A DNA stretch of 64,000 nucleotides. Source: Flavobacterium commune (lineage in GTDB: Bacteria; Bacteroidota; Bacteroidia; Flavobacteriales; Flavobacteriaceae). Below are positions 1 to 10,293 of the stretch, piece by piece (within the stretch, counting starts at the first letter, position 1; each line of letters opens with the position of its first letter). The position numbers and the translations under genes are program-made. The notes below the pieces were generated by a model. That model made no database searches. It worked only from the letters and a program-made list of their open reading frames with translations, and was not told the origin of the DNA. The stretch spans positions 930,001 to 994,000 of the forward strand of contig NZ_CP017774.1 in NCBI RefSeq assembly GCF_001857965.1. Reading direction: 5' to 3'.

Positions 1-663
1 AGGGTTAAAAGTACCTAAACCTACGTGAAGTGTAACTTCGGCAAAATTTACTCCTTTTATTTCCAATCGTTTCAATAAATGTTTAGAGAAGTGTAATCCT
101 GCAGTTGGTGCTGCAACAGCTCCTTCTTCTTTAGCATAAATTGTTTGGTAACGCTCGGCATCTTCAGGAGTAACCTCTCTGTTGATGTATTTAGGAATTG
201 GAGTTTCTCCAAGTTCAGTTAATTTATTTCTGAATTCTTCGTAAGAACCATCGTAAAGAAAACGCAAAGTTCTACCACGAGAAGTGGTGTTATCAATTAC
301 CTCAGCAACTAACGAATCGTCATCACCGAAATATAATTTATTTCCAATTCTGATTTTACGAGCCGGATCAACAAGTACGTCCCAAAGGCGTTGCTCAGCA
401 TTTAATTCTCTAAGCAAAAACACTTCGATTCTGGCTCCTGTTTTTTCCTTGTTACCGTATAAACGAGCAGGAAAAACTTTGGTATTATTCAAAATCATTA
501 CATCTCCATCGTCAAAATAATCGATAACATCTTTGAACATTTTATGTTCGATTGTTTGTTTTTTACGATCAATAACCATTAAGCGAGCTTCGTCTCTGTT
601 TTCGGCTGGAAATTCAGCTAAAAGTTCTTTTGGTAAGTCAAAATTAAAATGTGATAATTTCAT
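1..663 (-). CDS. queA: tRNA ribosyltransferase-isomerase QueA, 3' end outside window
   Basis: The frame starts with ATG at 663 and runs off the left edge with about 221 codons and no stop, so the C-terminal third is missing. The protein begins [19 protein letters not shown] and contains [17 protein letters not shown] and [13 protein letters not shown], which are hallmark QueA segments. QueA transfers and rearranges the ribosyl group of S-adenosylmethionine onto 7-aminomethyl-7-deazaguanine in tRNA, the step before queuosine, in the cytoplasm. It is transcribed leftward, and 174 bases separate it from aroA. Identification is by recognisable family sequence; only completeness is uncertain. Confidence 0.93.
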   Translation of the reverse strand, partial: MKLSHFNFDLPKELLAEFPAENRDEARLMVIDRKKQTIEHKMFKDVIDYFDDGDVMILNNTKVFPARLYGNKEKTGARIEVFLLRELNAEQRLWDVLVDPARKIRIGNKLYFGDDDSLVAEVIDNTTSRGRTLRFLYDGSYEEFRNKLTELGETPIPKYINREVTPEDAERYQTIYAKEEGAVAAPTAGLHFSKHLLKRLEIKGVNFAEVTLHVGLGTFNP

Positions 664-837
664 TCAAAAAAGTTATAAGTTTATGAGTTATAAGTCTTAA
701 GTTTTGATTCTTAATATTATAATCGGTTGCAAATATACGATTGTGAAATAGGCGTTGTCAAGTGTTTTGCCGTTTAATTTAGAATTAAAACAACAAAACC
801 TCAAAGAGTCAATGTTTTAAGGATGTGACTAAAACTT

Positions 838-2067
838 TTAACCTACTAAATCGGAGACTTTATAACCTAATTTTCCCATATCATCCCAAAAATCAGGATA
901 AGATTTAGAAACTACATCGGCATTTTCGATAATAATTGGCACTTTTAATGCTAATGGAGCAAAAGCCATCGCCATTCGGTGGTCATTATACGTTCCGATT
1001 TTTACATTCGAATTAATTTCTGAACTAGCCACAAGAGTTAGGCTATCATTCGTAACAGAGATATTCGCCCCCAGTTTACTTAGTTCAATTCTTAAGGCTT
1101 CTAATCTGTCCGTTTCTTTAATTTTTAAAGTATGTAAACCTGTAAGATGACAACCAATTCCTAGACCAAGGCAAGTAACTACAATAGTTTGAGCAATATC
1201 AGGTGTGTTATTCAAATCGAAAGTTACATCCTGATAGTTGAATTTCTTAGTTTTAGTTAAGGTAATCGTATCTCCATTAAATTGGGTTTCAACACCCATT
1301 TCTTTATAAATAGAAACCAAAGCTGAATCTCCCTGCAAACTTGATTCTTTGTAACTAGTCAATGAAATACTAGCCTCATCAGACAAAGCCGCTAAACTGA
1401 AAAAGTAAGAAGCAGAACTCCAATCGGACTCTACGGTCATCACTTTAGATTCAACCTCTTGTTTTGGGTAAACCTTGATTACATTACCTTCAAAACTAGT
1501 TTTAATATCCAAATCATTCAGCAAAGCCAAAGTCATTTTGATATAAGGAATCGAAGTAATTTCTCCTTCCAATGTCAATTCGATACCGTTTTCTAATTTT
1601 GGTGCAACCAATAATAAAGCCGAAATATACTGGCTACTTACGTTAGCAGCCATAGTAACTTTAGAATTGGTGATTTTTTGTCCTTTAATTTTAATTGGCG
1701 GATATCCTTCTTCTTTCAAGAAAGAAATATCAGCTCCTAACTGACGTAATGCTTCTACTAAAATTTTAACCGGCCGTTCCTGCATACGGCTAGAACCGGT
1801 TAACACCACTTCGCGACCTTCTTTTACAGCAAAATAAGCAGTAAGAAAACGCATTGCTGTTCCTGCATGATGAATATCTACTACCTCTTCATTTCCGCTC
1901 AATGCCATTTGCATTACTTCGCTATCATCAGAATTAGAAGTATTAGCCAAAGTAATATTAGGAAATAACGCTTTTAGCAGCAACAATCTATTCGTTTCAC
2001 TTTTAGATCCTGTAACTGCTATTTGGGCATTTAAGTTAGAATGTGTTGTTTGTAGTAGTAAATTCAT
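838..2067 (-). CDS. aroA: 3-phosphoshikimate 1-carboxyvinyltransferase (EPSP synthase)
   Basis: This is the sixth step of the shikimate pathway, joining shikimate-3-phosphate and phosphoenolpyruvate. The 409-residue protein shows the substrate-binding segment GSKSETNRLLLL near residue 20, GTAMRFLTAYF near residue 88, SSQYISALLL in the middle, TPDIAQT and the KETDRLEALR motif in the second lobe, and NDHRMAMAF near the C-terminus. It is slightly shorter than the usual 427 or so residues, which is normal for Flavobacteria. ATG at 2067 follows an AT-rich leader. The 113-base gap to the MazG-like gene holds copies of a short ACAATTCACAATTC-type repeat, so co-transcription with the upstream genes is possible but unproven. 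Distant relatives of its pathway partners lie at 15.9-20 kb. Confidence 0.96.
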   Translation of the reverse strand: MNLLLQTTHSNLNAQIAVTGSKSETNRLLLLKALFPNITLANTSNSDDSEVMQMALSGNEEVVDIHHAGTAMRFLTAYFAVKEGREVVLTGSSRMQERPVKILVEALRQLGADISFLKEEGYPPIKIKGQKITNSKVTMAANVSSQYISALLLVAPKLENGIELTLEGEITSIPYIKMTLALLNDLDIKTSFEGNVIKVYPKQEVESKVMTVESDWSSASYFFSLAALSDEASISLTSYKESSLQGDSALVSIYKEMGVETQFNGDTITLTKTKKFNYQDVTFDLNNTPDIAQTIVVTCLGLGIGCHLTGLHTLKIKETDRLEALRIELSKLGANISVTNDSLTLVASSEINSNVKIGTYNDHRMAMAFAPLALKVPIIIENADVVSKSYPDFWDDMGKLGYKVSDLVG

Positions 2068-2180
2068 TTTTTTAATTATTAGTTGTGAATTATTAGTTAT
2101 TGCCTATGAGCTTTAACTTAAATAATTTGAGGGCGCAATTTACCACTCACAATTCACAATTCATAATCCACAACTGATAA

Positions 2181-2507
2181 TTATTTTAATTTTTCGTTGT
2201 TTTTATGACGGTCTTTATCACGAACTGATTTTAAATCCATTTTTTTATCAAAAGCGGCTTGTAAATCGATTCCGGTTTGATTAGCCAAACATAAAACCAC
2301 AAAAACCACATCGGCTAGTTCTTCACCTAAATCTTTGTTTTTATCACTCTCTTTCTCTGATTGCTCTCCATAACGACGTGCAATTATTCGAGCTACCTCA
2401 CCTACTTCTTCAGTAAGCTGAGCCATATTTGTCAATTCATTAAAATAACGAACACCGTGTTCCTTTATCCAGGTATCTACGTCTAATTGAGCGTTTTTTA
2501 GATTCAT
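2181..2507 (-). CDS. MazG-like nucleotide pyrophosphohydrolase
   Basis: This 108-residue all-alpha protein has the EExxE...ExxD metal-binding pattern of the MazG/dUTPase superfamily: LTEEVGEVARIIARR near residue 30 and DLGEELADVVFVVLCLAN near residue 60. Family members hydrolyse (d)NTPs to monophosphates plus pyrophosphate and are thought to clean the nucleotide pool. The exact substrate cannot be read from sequence. The ATG at 2507 lies only two bases after the stop of the upstream DUF3857 gene (2510), so the two are probably translated from one message. It is a single-domain short form, about half the length of E. coli MazG. Confidence 0.85.
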   Translation of the reverse strand: MNLKNAQLDVDTWIKEHGVRYFNELTNMAQLTEEVGEVARIIARRYGEQSEKESDKNKDLGEELADVVFVVLCLANQTGIDLQAAFDKKMDLKSVRDKDRHKNNEKLK

Positions 2508-2509
2508 TC

Positions 2510-4510
2510 TTATATTTTTTTAAGTACAATTTTTTCGTGCTGCTTTTCAATCATTTTTTGATAGAATTCTTTTAAACCATCATAAATATCTGCTGAAGCC
2601 ATTCCTGTATTTATTTCTTTTGCAACTGAAATTTGGATATTATTACCACTTAGTAAACTATTCACAGAAAACACCAGCATTTTATCATCTGTTGCAATTC
2701 TCATCGCTTTAGGAATCGACTCTACCTGATAACCTTCGGGAATTTCAAAATTAAAATTATATTTCTCTTGTCTTGGGTATCCAAAATAAACAGGCATTTT
2801 CCTTTTTTCCTGAACAAAAGGATTCTTCTCCATTGTAAAAAACAATAGTGGATTTATAAACATCTTACCACCTATCATCTCGCAATGATTGTTGCTTGCA
2901 AAAGTAAATTTTTCAATAACAGCTTTTGATAAATCAGCACTCTTATTTTCAACCGTGTAGTCACTAATTTCAATTCCATTAAATTCATTTTCTTTTTTCT
3001 CCAAATAGTTTTCTTTTTTTACATCAGCTTCTCTTTCTCTAAAAATCAGTGCTTCATAATCCGTTTTTTGAACTAAATACTTACCCGAAATATTTCCATT
3101 ATTAGCAACAACAACACTTAAATTATAAAGCTGTTTAGATGGTTTATTAGGCACTAAATTAATTTCCTCAGATGTTCCATCTTGCCTAACAAGCCTCCCA
3201 TTCCAATTTAACACATTTAAAGGCAATATATTAGGAGCAGTATGTTTATTAACGGCATCTAACAAAATTCTTTCTCCATTAATTTCGACAGCAACAATAG
3301 TATAATTAAAAACGGTTCTATTGGGAAAAACAGGAATTCCATGTTCTCTGGTACTAACTAATACCGGATAAGCCGAAATCCCTGCCAAATTCAACATATT
3401 AATCAAGTTAAAATTGACTTCGGCAACATTTCCTGTTTGATCAAGATAAGCTTGTTTCACTCCTTTTTCGGTATAATAACCATATTCCCCATTCCAATTC
3501 ATTTTACTTTGGATAAACTTAAAAATAACGTTCAATTTGTCTGAATCCGTTACCGTTTCTCCAAGATTGCTTATGATTTTTTTGAGGTCATTTAAAAGAT
3601 ACAACCGTTCCTGAAGCTCCTTACCAAAATTCTTATCATCATAAATAGTTTTGGCAACTCCATTCCAGGTTTGAGAATAATCTTTTACAGGCTGATTAGG
3701 ATATCTTGTTGTTTCTAATTCATATTGCAATGAAGACTTATAATTATTGATATTATCAACATAACTTTCTTTAACCAGCTGAGGCACATTATCTGCCACA
3801 AACGTAGATTTTATTTGCTGATAAATGATAGAATTTGTTTGTCTGTATTCATTATCATAGTTTTTTGAAGTTTGTTCTAACTTCGAATCTGATTTAACAT
3901 CAACATACCCGGTAAGCAGCTGTTTATAAATAAAATACTCCGGGATTTCACTACAATACTCCACATGATTTACCGGAACGGAATATTGAATTTGGAATAC
4001 CGGAAATTTGGTTAAATTCTCTGATTTGATTGTGTATTTTAATTCAATAACCGAACCTACTTTTACGGCAGGCATTGTTACAGTAGCTTTTTTCCAATTT
4101 TCATTTACATTTTCTTTAAATGTCCCTTCACTATTTAATTTCGTTTTTACAATACTTCCATTCTCAATATTATAGGTAATTCCGTCAGAGAAACTAACGG
4201 TCTCATCGCTTATATTTTGATAACCTATATAATAAGGAACTTCAAAATTAGCCCAATCCAAACCTTCTTTTTTATAGATTTTAATTCTGATTTGGATTTC
4301 ATGATTGGCTACAAAACCTTTCTTAAAATCATAATCAAAGTAAGTTCTCCCTTTTTTATACAAAATTGCCGCAGCAGCCGATGAATCTTTAGGATGTACT
4401 TTTTCTTTTAATTCTTCGATTGACACTTTTCCCAATCGAAATTCCTGTGCATTAGAATTAAAAGCAATCAAAAAAAGCATCAATATTGTTATTAAAAACC
4501 TATTTTTCAT
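2510..4510 (-). CDS. DUF3857/transglutaminase-fold exported protein, paralogue 1 (catalytic residues lost)
   Basis: The 666-residue protein begins with a signal peptide (MKNRFLITILMLFLIAFNSNAQ, written here only as residues 1-22) ending in Ala-Gln, as is usual in this phylum. The mature part has an N-terminal DUF3857-like beta domain, a transglutaminase-like core around residues 300-420, and a C-terminal beta domain. Where active members have GDCKA, this copy has TGNVAEVNF. Where they have the catalytic His, it has NYTIVAV. The Cys and His are therefore both absent and only the LLDAV Asp remains, which suggests a binding rather than enzymatic role. It is a close tandem paralogue of the next gene (shared FRLGKVSIEELK start). 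Function is unknown; an envelope location is likely. Confidence 0.8.
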   Translation of the reverse strand: MKNRFLITILMLFLIAFNSNAQEFRLGKVSIEELKEKVHPKDSSAAAAILYKKGRTYFDYDFKKGFVANHEIQIRIKIYKKEGLDWANFEVPYYIGYQNISDETVSFSDGITYNIENGSIVKTKLNSEGTFKENVNENWKKATVTMPAVKVGSVIELKYTIKSENLTKFPVFQIQYSVPVNHVEYCSEIPEYFIYKQLLTGYVDVKSDSKLEQTSKNYDNEYRQTNSIIYQQIKSTFVADNVPQLVKESYVDNINNYKSSLQYELETTRYPNQPVKDYSQTWNGVAKTIYDDKNFGKELQERLYLLNDLKKIISNLGETVTDSDKLNVIFKFIQSKMNWNGEYGYYTEKGVKQAYLDQTGNVAEVNFNLINMLNLAGISAYPVLVSTREHGIPVFPNRTVFNYTIVAVEINGERILLDAVNKHTAPNILPLNVLNWNGRLVRQDGTSEEINLVPNKPSKQLYNLSVVVANNGNISGKYLVQKTDYEALIFREREADVKKENYLEKKENEFNGIEISDYTVENKSADLSKAVIEKFTFASNNHCEMIGGKMFINPLLFFTMEKNPFVQEKRKMPVYFGYPRQEKYNFNFEIPEGYQVESIPKAMRIATDDKMLVFSVNSLLSGNNIQISVAKEINTGMASADIYDGLKEFYQKMIEKQHEKIVLKKI

Positions 4511-4517
4511 TTGGCTT

Positions 4518-6536
4518 TTATATTTTAGTTAGAATAATCTTCTCGTTCTGTTTTTCAATCATCTTTTGATAATATGATTTTAAAGCTACATAATCCTCCG
4601 AAAGAACTATAGATGAGTTAATTTGATTAGAAATTGAAATCTGAATTGAATTACCATTGGAACTAGTTAAATATCTAAAAACACCTAAATTCCCATTCAT
4701 TGTTAATGTAATAGATTGAGGTAAATTCTCCACCTTGTATCCTTCGGGAATTTGAATATTTATTGCGTATTTATCCTGAAAAGGAAATCCATAATCTACT
4801 GGATACTCTCTATTTTCCTGCTTGAACGGATTTTGTTTTTTAGTGAAAAACAACATAGGATTGACATAGATTTTCCCTCCTATCAATTCGCTCAAATTAT
4901 TCCCTACAAAAGAATAAGTTTCTATTACCGGTAAACTAAAATCTTTCTCATTTTGCAATGAATATTCATTTATTTCAATCTTATTGTTTGCATTTTCCAA
5001 TTTCTCAAGATAAGTATCTTCTTTAACTCCTTTTATTTCTTCTCTAAAAAGCATAGCATTATGTGCTGTTTTCTGACATCTTAACTTTCCTAAAACTTCG
5101 CCTTTATCATTAATAGAATAATTCAAAGCATTTAGTTCTACTGAAGCTTTTTTAGGCATTAAATCTACTGAAGCAGAAGTCCCATCTTTACGCACTAACC
5201 TCCCTAACCAATTTAAAGCTCTAAAAGGCAAAACATTAGGCACTGAAAAAGGATCTGAGCCATCTAACAAAATCATATCATCTCCATTTTCAACTGCTGC
5301 AATAACGTAATTAAAAGCAGTTCTATTGGGAAAAAATGAAATTCCATTTGACCTTGTACTCACCAAAACCGGATTTGCATTTAAACCTGCGTAACGAAGC
5401 ATTGCAGTAAGCATCAAATTGATTTCGGCAATATTTCCTGTTTTATCTTTATAGGCTTTTCTTACTCCATCATTACAGGAATAACCGTAGTAATCATTCC
5501 ATTTTACAGCTGATTTTACAAATTTCAATATGGCATTAATTTTTTCATCCTGGGTATTTAATCCTGCAAGTACAACTTTCAAATCATCTTCAAAATATCC
5601 TGTTTTGTTTAATTCAGAACCAAAATCATCATACTCATATATTGTTTTTACTACAGCCTCCCAATTAGTTGAAAACATTTTAGGCATAGCATTAGGATAC
5701 TTAGTCATCGATAATTCCTGTTCCAAACTCGTTGTATAATTTCTAACATTATTAACAAATGCCTCTTCTTTAATGGCTGGCATATTTTCGGCTAAATAAA
5801 TTGTTCTTGTTTCTACATAAGAAATGTTATCCGTATTATGATTAGTAGTAACACGCCCCATAAAACCAACTATTCTTTCTTTTGAATCCATATTTATCAC
5901 CTTATTTGCTTTTTCAACCGTTATTTTAGGTCTTATAAATCCTTTTACATTCGTATTAAAAACAAAATATTCCGGAACACAACTAATGTATTCTGAATAA
6001 TTTACCGGAATATCAGACTGAAAATACCAATCCCTGGGATTTCCTATACTAGGCGAATACAAAGTATATTGATATTCAATAACAGCACCTTCTTTTACAT
6101 TAGGCATTACTATTTTTTTTTGCCCCCAATACTTATTTACTTCTTCATCAAATTCTCCATCACTCTTTAATTTTGTTTTTTCTATCTTTCCATCAACTAA
6201 ATTGTAAGTTGCCACTTCGGCAAACGAAACCCTTTCTCTTAAATTACTATCTAAGTAATAACGAACTTTTTTATTAGCCCATTCATAACCTTCTTTCTTA
6301 TATATTTTAATTCTGGCTCTAACTACTAATTCTGTCTCAAAACCATTGCTCTGACTAAACACCATTTTATTTTCTGCTTTTTCAAAAAGCACTGCCGCAA
6401 CAGCCGATGAGTCTTTAGGATGCACTTTTTGTTTTAATTCTTCAATCGAAACTTTTCCTAATCTAAAATCTTGCGCGTTAGAATTAAAATTTATAAAAGA
6501 AAATAAAACTGTTGCTATTAAAATTTTGCACTTCAT
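4518..6536 (-). CDS. DUF3857/transglutaminase-fold exported protein, paralogue 2 (catalytic residues lost)
   Basis: This 672-residue tandem paralogue of the neighbouring gene starts MKCKILIATVLFSFINFNS, with a signal peptide of about 21 residues. The mature N-termini are nearly identical (FRLGKVSIEELKQKVHPKD). The transglutaminase-like core keeps the fold (ILKFVKSAVKWNDYYG, then KTGNIAEINLMLTAMLRYAG), but the catalytic Cys is replaced in the GN-AEI segment, and His by Tyr in FNYVIAAV. The ILLDGSD segment retains Asp. Seven bases separate it from paralogue 1 and five from paralogue 3, so the three form one transcription unit. It probably arose by local duplication. Function is unknown. Confidence 0.8.
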   Translation of the reverse strand: MKCKILIATVLFSFINFNSNAQDFRLGKVSIEELKQKVHPKDSSAVAAVLFEKAENKMVFSQSNGFETELVVRARIKIYKKEGYEWANKKVRYYLDSNLRERVSFAEVATYNLVDGKIEKTKLKSDGEFDEEVNKYWGQKKIVMPNVKEGAVIEYQYTLYSPSIGNPRDWYFQSDIPVNYSEYISCVPEYFVFNTNVKGFIRPKITVEKANKVINMDSKERIVGFMGRVTTNHNTDNISYVETRTIYLAENMPAIKEEAFVNNVRNYTTSLEQELSMTKYPNAMPKMFSTNWEAVVKTIYEYDDFGSELNKTGYFEDDLKVVLAGLNTQDEKINAILKFVKSAVKWNDYYGYSCNDGVRKAYKDKTGNIAEINLMLTAMLRYAGLNANPVLVSTRSNGISFFPNRTAFNYVIAAVENGDDMILLDGSDPFSVPNVLPFRALNWLGRLVRKDGTSASVDLMPKKASVELNALNYSINDKGEVLGKLRCQKTAHNAMLFREEIKGVKEDTYLEKLENANNKIEINEYSLQNEKDFSLPVIETYSFVGNNLSELIGGKIYVNPMLFFTKKQNPFKQENREYPVDYGFPFQDKYAINIQIPEGYKVENLPQSITLTMNGNLGVFRYLTSSNGNSIQISISNQINSSIVLSEDYVALKSYYQKMIEKQNEKIILTKI

Positions 6537-6541
6537 TTGGT

Positions 6542-8452
6542 TTAAATTTTGGTTAAGATAATTTTAGCATTGTCATTTCTGGAAACCTGCTCCATGAAGA
6601 GACGGTATTGATCGTATTCGGTATTAGGATAAAACCCTTTATGGATAAATAAAGTTCTTTTATAAACTAAGTGAGTAGCATCTTTTTTTATAATTTCAGT
6701 CTTATATTCTCCAAACTTTGAACTCAATTCAAAATTAGACGGAAGAAATTCAATAGCATAATTCAAAGGCATTGCAACTTCAACCTCATCAACATCTACA
6801 TACCCACGCTGAATTTCGAATGGATTTTTACGGTTTCTAATTCGCTTCACGGAACCCGTAAATTGATTGTAAGCATTGAGCGTAAAAATCATTTTTGCTC
6901 CCGAAACAGCAGCATAATTAACCGCATCTACAACCACATCCTCTACAAATACTATCTTTTCTTTATTATTAGAAAAATTAATTTTATTTAATTTAAGATT
7001 ATTAATATTACTCCAATATTCCTTATAATGCGTTTCCTTATCGTTTGGCTGACTATGTTCTAAACTTGCTTTGTTACTGTATTGAGAACCTTCTGAAGCA
7101 ATAATTATGTTTCCTGATAAATTTCCTTTTTCATCAATGGTATAAGTTCCTTTGCTATTTTGCAGATTAGCTTTATCCTCATAAATTTTAGTATGAACAA
7201 TTTCTCCCCCAGTTGGTTTTATTACCAATACAGTTCTGTCATCAGTAAATTTACCCTGGTATCCAAAAGGATCATCCTGACTGGTACACTCTAACCACAC
7301 ATAATCATTCTCAACAGGAATTGCTAATATCATGTGATTCCCCTGTATAGAAACAAAATCCGAAACAATATCCTTTTTTTGAGTATCGCCATATAAAATT
7401 GTGTTGTAAGACGGTACTCCAACAATATCCAAAAGTGCTCTGGTGTAATTAGTCAATGCTTTACAATCACCATAACCTAATCGATCAACATCATCAGCTA
7501 ACATTGGTTTCCATCCTCCTATACCTACTTGAATACTAACATATCTTGATTTTTTTTGAACATAATCATAAATCAACTTAGCTTTCTTAACAGGTTCTGT
7601 TTCATTTCCAACAAGAGTTTTTATTTTATTGACAGTTTCAGGAGATAATTGAGTGGTCCCTGTCAAAATTTCGTCATAATACCATTTACCAAATTCCTCC
7701 CAAGAGGTTGCCGTTCCATCTTCTCCTTCCAGATTAAAGTACTCTAACCCCATCATTAATCTTGGAAAAATAACAGCAGTAGCACAATAAGGTTCTTGTT
7801 TTTGAGCTAAAATTCCGGTGGCTTTATAACTCAGCTGTGTATTAGTATCAGTAGTTTTTTGAATATTAAAACCCGAGAAATTAAATTCTTTCTTTTTAAA
7901 ACCAAGAATACTGGGATAAGTAACATTTAAAACACTCTCTTCCACTCCTACAAGATAATCCTGAACCGGAAACCAACTAGGTATAAAAGCCGTATTTGAG
8001 GTCTCTATTTCACTTTCGTAAATTACTGTAAAAGGATATTGTGTAGGCGTATAATCCAGGTAAATATACCTGTTGTCTGAAAAAAGAGTACTGCCACTTA
8101 TGGCACTTACATCTTTAAATTCCTTTCTCCTTATTTTCTTGATTTCATTACCAAAGACATCAACAACTTTTACTTCAATAGCTTTTACTGAGCTTTTTTT
8201 GTCATAATTTTCATAAGCATCTATTGAAGACAAACCACTTTCATTAAAAACAGTGATTACTCTTTTAGTTTTAATATTCATACTTCTTTGCGAAGAAATA
8301 ACAACATCTATTTGATTTAGTCGAATAACAGCATTCGCATTTTCTTTTAAACTATCAGCAATAAGTAATAGAGGATACTCGCTTTTTTGTGCCTGAAGTT
8401 GAAATGCAAAAAACATTGAGATTATTGCAAATTGTATTTTCTTGATTTTCAT
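6542..8452 (-). CDS. DUF3857/transglutaminase-like exported protein, paralogue 3 (catalytic Cys and His kept)
   Basis: The frame is open to 8548, but I chose the ATG at 8452 because it gives a proper signal peptide (MKIKKIQFAIISMFFAFQ, then LQAQ). The extra 32 residues are hydrophobic junk. The product is 636 residues. It has a DUF3857-like N-terminal half and then a transglutaminase core in which the catalytic Cys is present in DRLGYGDCKALTNY (Cys about residue 330) and His in GNHMILAIP (about residue 373). The usual third-member Asp appears as Glu in VWLECTS. It is the most divergent and only apparently active member of the three tandem genes, and it is first in the unit. Peptidase or amidase-like activity in the envelope is plausible but not shown. 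Confidence 0.8.
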   Translation of the reverse strand: MKIKKIQFAIISMFFAFQLQAQKSEYPLLLIADSLKENANAVIRLNQIDVVISSQRSMNIKTKRVITVFNESGLSSIDAYENYDKKSSVKAIEVKVVDVFGNEIKKIRRKEFKDVSAISGSTLFSDNRYIYLDYTPTQYPFTVIYESEIETSNTAFIPSWFPVQDYLVGVEESVLNVTYPSILGFKKKEFNFSGFNIQKTTDTNTQLSYKATGILAQKQEPYCATAVIFPRLMMGLEYFNLEGEDGTATSWEEFGKWYYDEILTGTTQLSPETVNKIKTLVGNETEPVKKAKLIYDYVQKKSRYVSIQVGIGGWKPMLADDVDRLGYGDCKALTNYTRALLDIVGVPSYNTILYGDTQKKDIVSDFVSIQGNHMILAIPVENDYVWLECTSQDDPFGYQGKFTDDRTVLVIKPTGGEIVHTKIYEDKANLQNSKGTYTIDEKGNLSGNIIIASEGSQYSNKASLEHSQPNDKETHYKEYWSNINNLKLNKINFSNNKEKIVFVEDVVVDAVNYAAVSGAKMIFTLNAYNQFTGSVKRIRNRKNPFEIQRGYVDVDEVEVAMPLNYAIEFLPSNFELSSKFGEYKTEIIKKDATHLVYKRTLFIHKGFYPNTEYDQYRLFMEQVSRNDNAKIILTKI

Positions 8453-8799
8453 ATAAATTTTGAGAATATAAATAATGATTAAATCGAGGGAAAGACACCT
8501 AAATAAAATGCTTTTATTTTTTCTTTCCCAACTATCGATTATCACCAAAAATAAAACAAATCATACAAAATACAATCAATTATTTTTATTTTATTTAACA
8601 AGAAATAACCACAGCAGAATTCCTCTCTAAAATACACTAAAAAAATTGTTGTTTATGCTAATTTTCAAAACAAACATTTAAAAATAAACAAATTAGCTTT
8701 AAAAACAACTTTGAAATAAATCTATGGAGTAGTAAAAAATATTTTGCAAAAAACTATACGCAGTTACGAAAAGTAAAAATAAATTGCAAATCAACCCAA
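8453..8799. other. AT-rich intergenic region without a gene
   Basis: About 350 bases of very AT-rich sequence lie between the histidine kinase stop and the first DUF3857 gene. It should hold the promoter of the leftward DUF3857-mazG unit. I could not find a clear TAnnTTTG box or a convincing terminator hairpin, and saw nothing else in it. Confidence 0.5.
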
Positions 8800-10293
8800 T
8801 TACTCATTCCCAATAAGCGCTACAATAACAGCATGCAATTCAGCCGAATCAAAAGGCTTGGAAATATATTGGTTAATCCCTACTGCTTTACAGGCATTAG
8901 TAACCGTACTGGTAACTACGGCAGAGAGGGCAACAATTGGGATGTTTTTTTTAGTATGGTTTTTTAAATTTCGGATTGCCGAAGCCGCTTCGTAACCATT
9001 CATAACCGGCATCATCAAATCCATTATGATGACATCAAAATCTTCTGCAATAACAGCATCAACGGCTAATTGCCCATTAGCAACTACTACACATTCCATG
9101 TTAAATTTTGACAACAGTTTTTGCACTAAAACCTGATTAATGCGATTGTCTTCGGCCAAAAGTATTCTGGTACTCCGGTCTTTAGTATTTGTTTTTTTAT
9201 CAGACGGTTTTTTGTCTATAAAAGATTTAGACACCGAGAAATAATAATCATTTTTTGAAAAAGGAAGTGTTATAATAAATTTAGTTCCGTTAGCCGGCTG
9301 ACTCTTTACCTGAATATCGCCTTTCATTAAATAAACAATCTTTCTGACAATGGTTAAACCAAGACCCGAATCAGCATCATCACTCAGCTGAACAAAAGGA
9401 TTAAAAACTTCGGCTAATTTATCCTCGGCTATTCCCTTTCCGGAATCACTAATAACAAACTTTACCACATAAAAATCATCCTCCTCATCCTTAAACTTAA
9501 TTTTTAATCTGATTTTCCCTTTTTCAGGCGTAAGCTTGATGGAATTATTGATTAAATTAAATAAAATTTGAGTAATTCTAACCGAATCGCCATTTAAAAC
9601 CGTTGGTAACTCTTCATCGATGGATATTTTAAAATCTATTTGCTTTTGCTGGAACTTTGTCAAAAAAGTTTCCTGCACTACTCTGGTTAATTGACTTATT
9701 TGAAATGGTTTATTTGAAAAAACAGTCTGTTTTGCCTCCATTTTAGCTAAATCCAGAATATCATTGATAATTACTAACAAAATATCTCCCGACATCCTGA
9801 TGTATTCTAATTGACTCTTCTCCTCTGAACCTAATACCGGACTATTTAATAATAAATCGGTAAATCCTAAAATCCCGTTAAGCGGAGTACGTATTTCGTG
9901 ACTAATATTAGACAAAAATTGATCTCTTGACAATGTTAATTTTTCGGTACGCTCTTTTTCTTCAACCAATTTTTCATTTATAGTTTCTACTAATTTTTTA
10001 GAAACCATAGCTGCTTTTAGCTCTTCAATATAAGTATTGAACCCCATGCAAAATACATCCAGCTCATCATGCGCATCTGAAATGGGCAAATAATTGAAAA
10101 AATCTCCTGCAAAACAATTGGATATTTGCTCAACAATAACAGCAGTTCTTTTCTTTTTGGAATCAATTTTCTCAGCCAAAAACAACAATTCCTCATAAAC
10201 ATCATCTAAACTATCTCCATGAGTTAGTTGCTCCTGAAACTCATCTTGGTTTATGGAGCGCACCAGGGCTAATATTTTTTCCAGTTTAGACAT
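8800..10293 (-). CDS. Soluble hybrid sensor histidine kinase with C-terminal receiver
   Basis: The 497-residue protein has no membrane segment or signal peptide, so it is predicted to be cytoplasmic. Residues 1-120 form a helical, partly coiled-coil input region. HisKA follows, with phosphoacceptor His131 in SNISHEIRTPLNGILGF. The HATPase domain shows NLINNSIKLTPEKG (N box), DSGKGIAEDKLAEVF (G1) and DADSGLGLTIVRKIV (G2). The receiver near residue 375 has RILLAEDN, phosphoacceptor Asp425 in IIMDLMMP, and the YISKPF Lys. No DNA-binding output domain is present, so signal probably passes to an Hpt or another regulator not in this window. It lies 156 bases downstream of the three STAS/SEC14-like genes on the same strand; a functional link is inference only. 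Confidence 0.92.
   Translation of the reverse strand: MSKLEKILALVRSINQDEFQEQLTHGDSLDDVYEELLFLAEKIDSKKKRTAVIVEQISNCFAGDFFNYLPISDAHDELDVFCMGFNTYIEELKAAMVSKKLVETINEKLVEEKERTEKLTLSRDQFLSNISHEIRTPLNGILGFTDLLLNSPVLGSEEKSQLEYIRMSGDILLVIINDILDLAKMEAKQTVFSNKPFQISQLTRVVQETFLTKFQQKQIDFKISIDEELPTVLNGDSVRITQILFNLINNSIKLTPEKGKIRLKIKFKDEEDDFYVVKFVISDSGKGIAEDKLAEVFNPFVQLSDDADSGLGLTIVRKIVYLMKGDIQVKSQPANGTKFIITLPFSKNDYYFSVSKSFIDKKPSDKKTNTKDRSTRILLAEDNRINQVLVQKLLSKFNMECVVVANGQLAVDAVIAEDFDVIIMDLMMPVMNGYEAASAIRNLKNHTKKNIPIVALSAVVTSTVTNACKAVGINQYISKPFDSAELHAVIVALIGNE

Noticed and set aside
8453..8548. N-terminal extension of the third DUF3857 protein to 8548
   Set aside because: The extension would place 32 irregular hydrophobic residues before a normal signal peptide; ATG 8452 is preferred.
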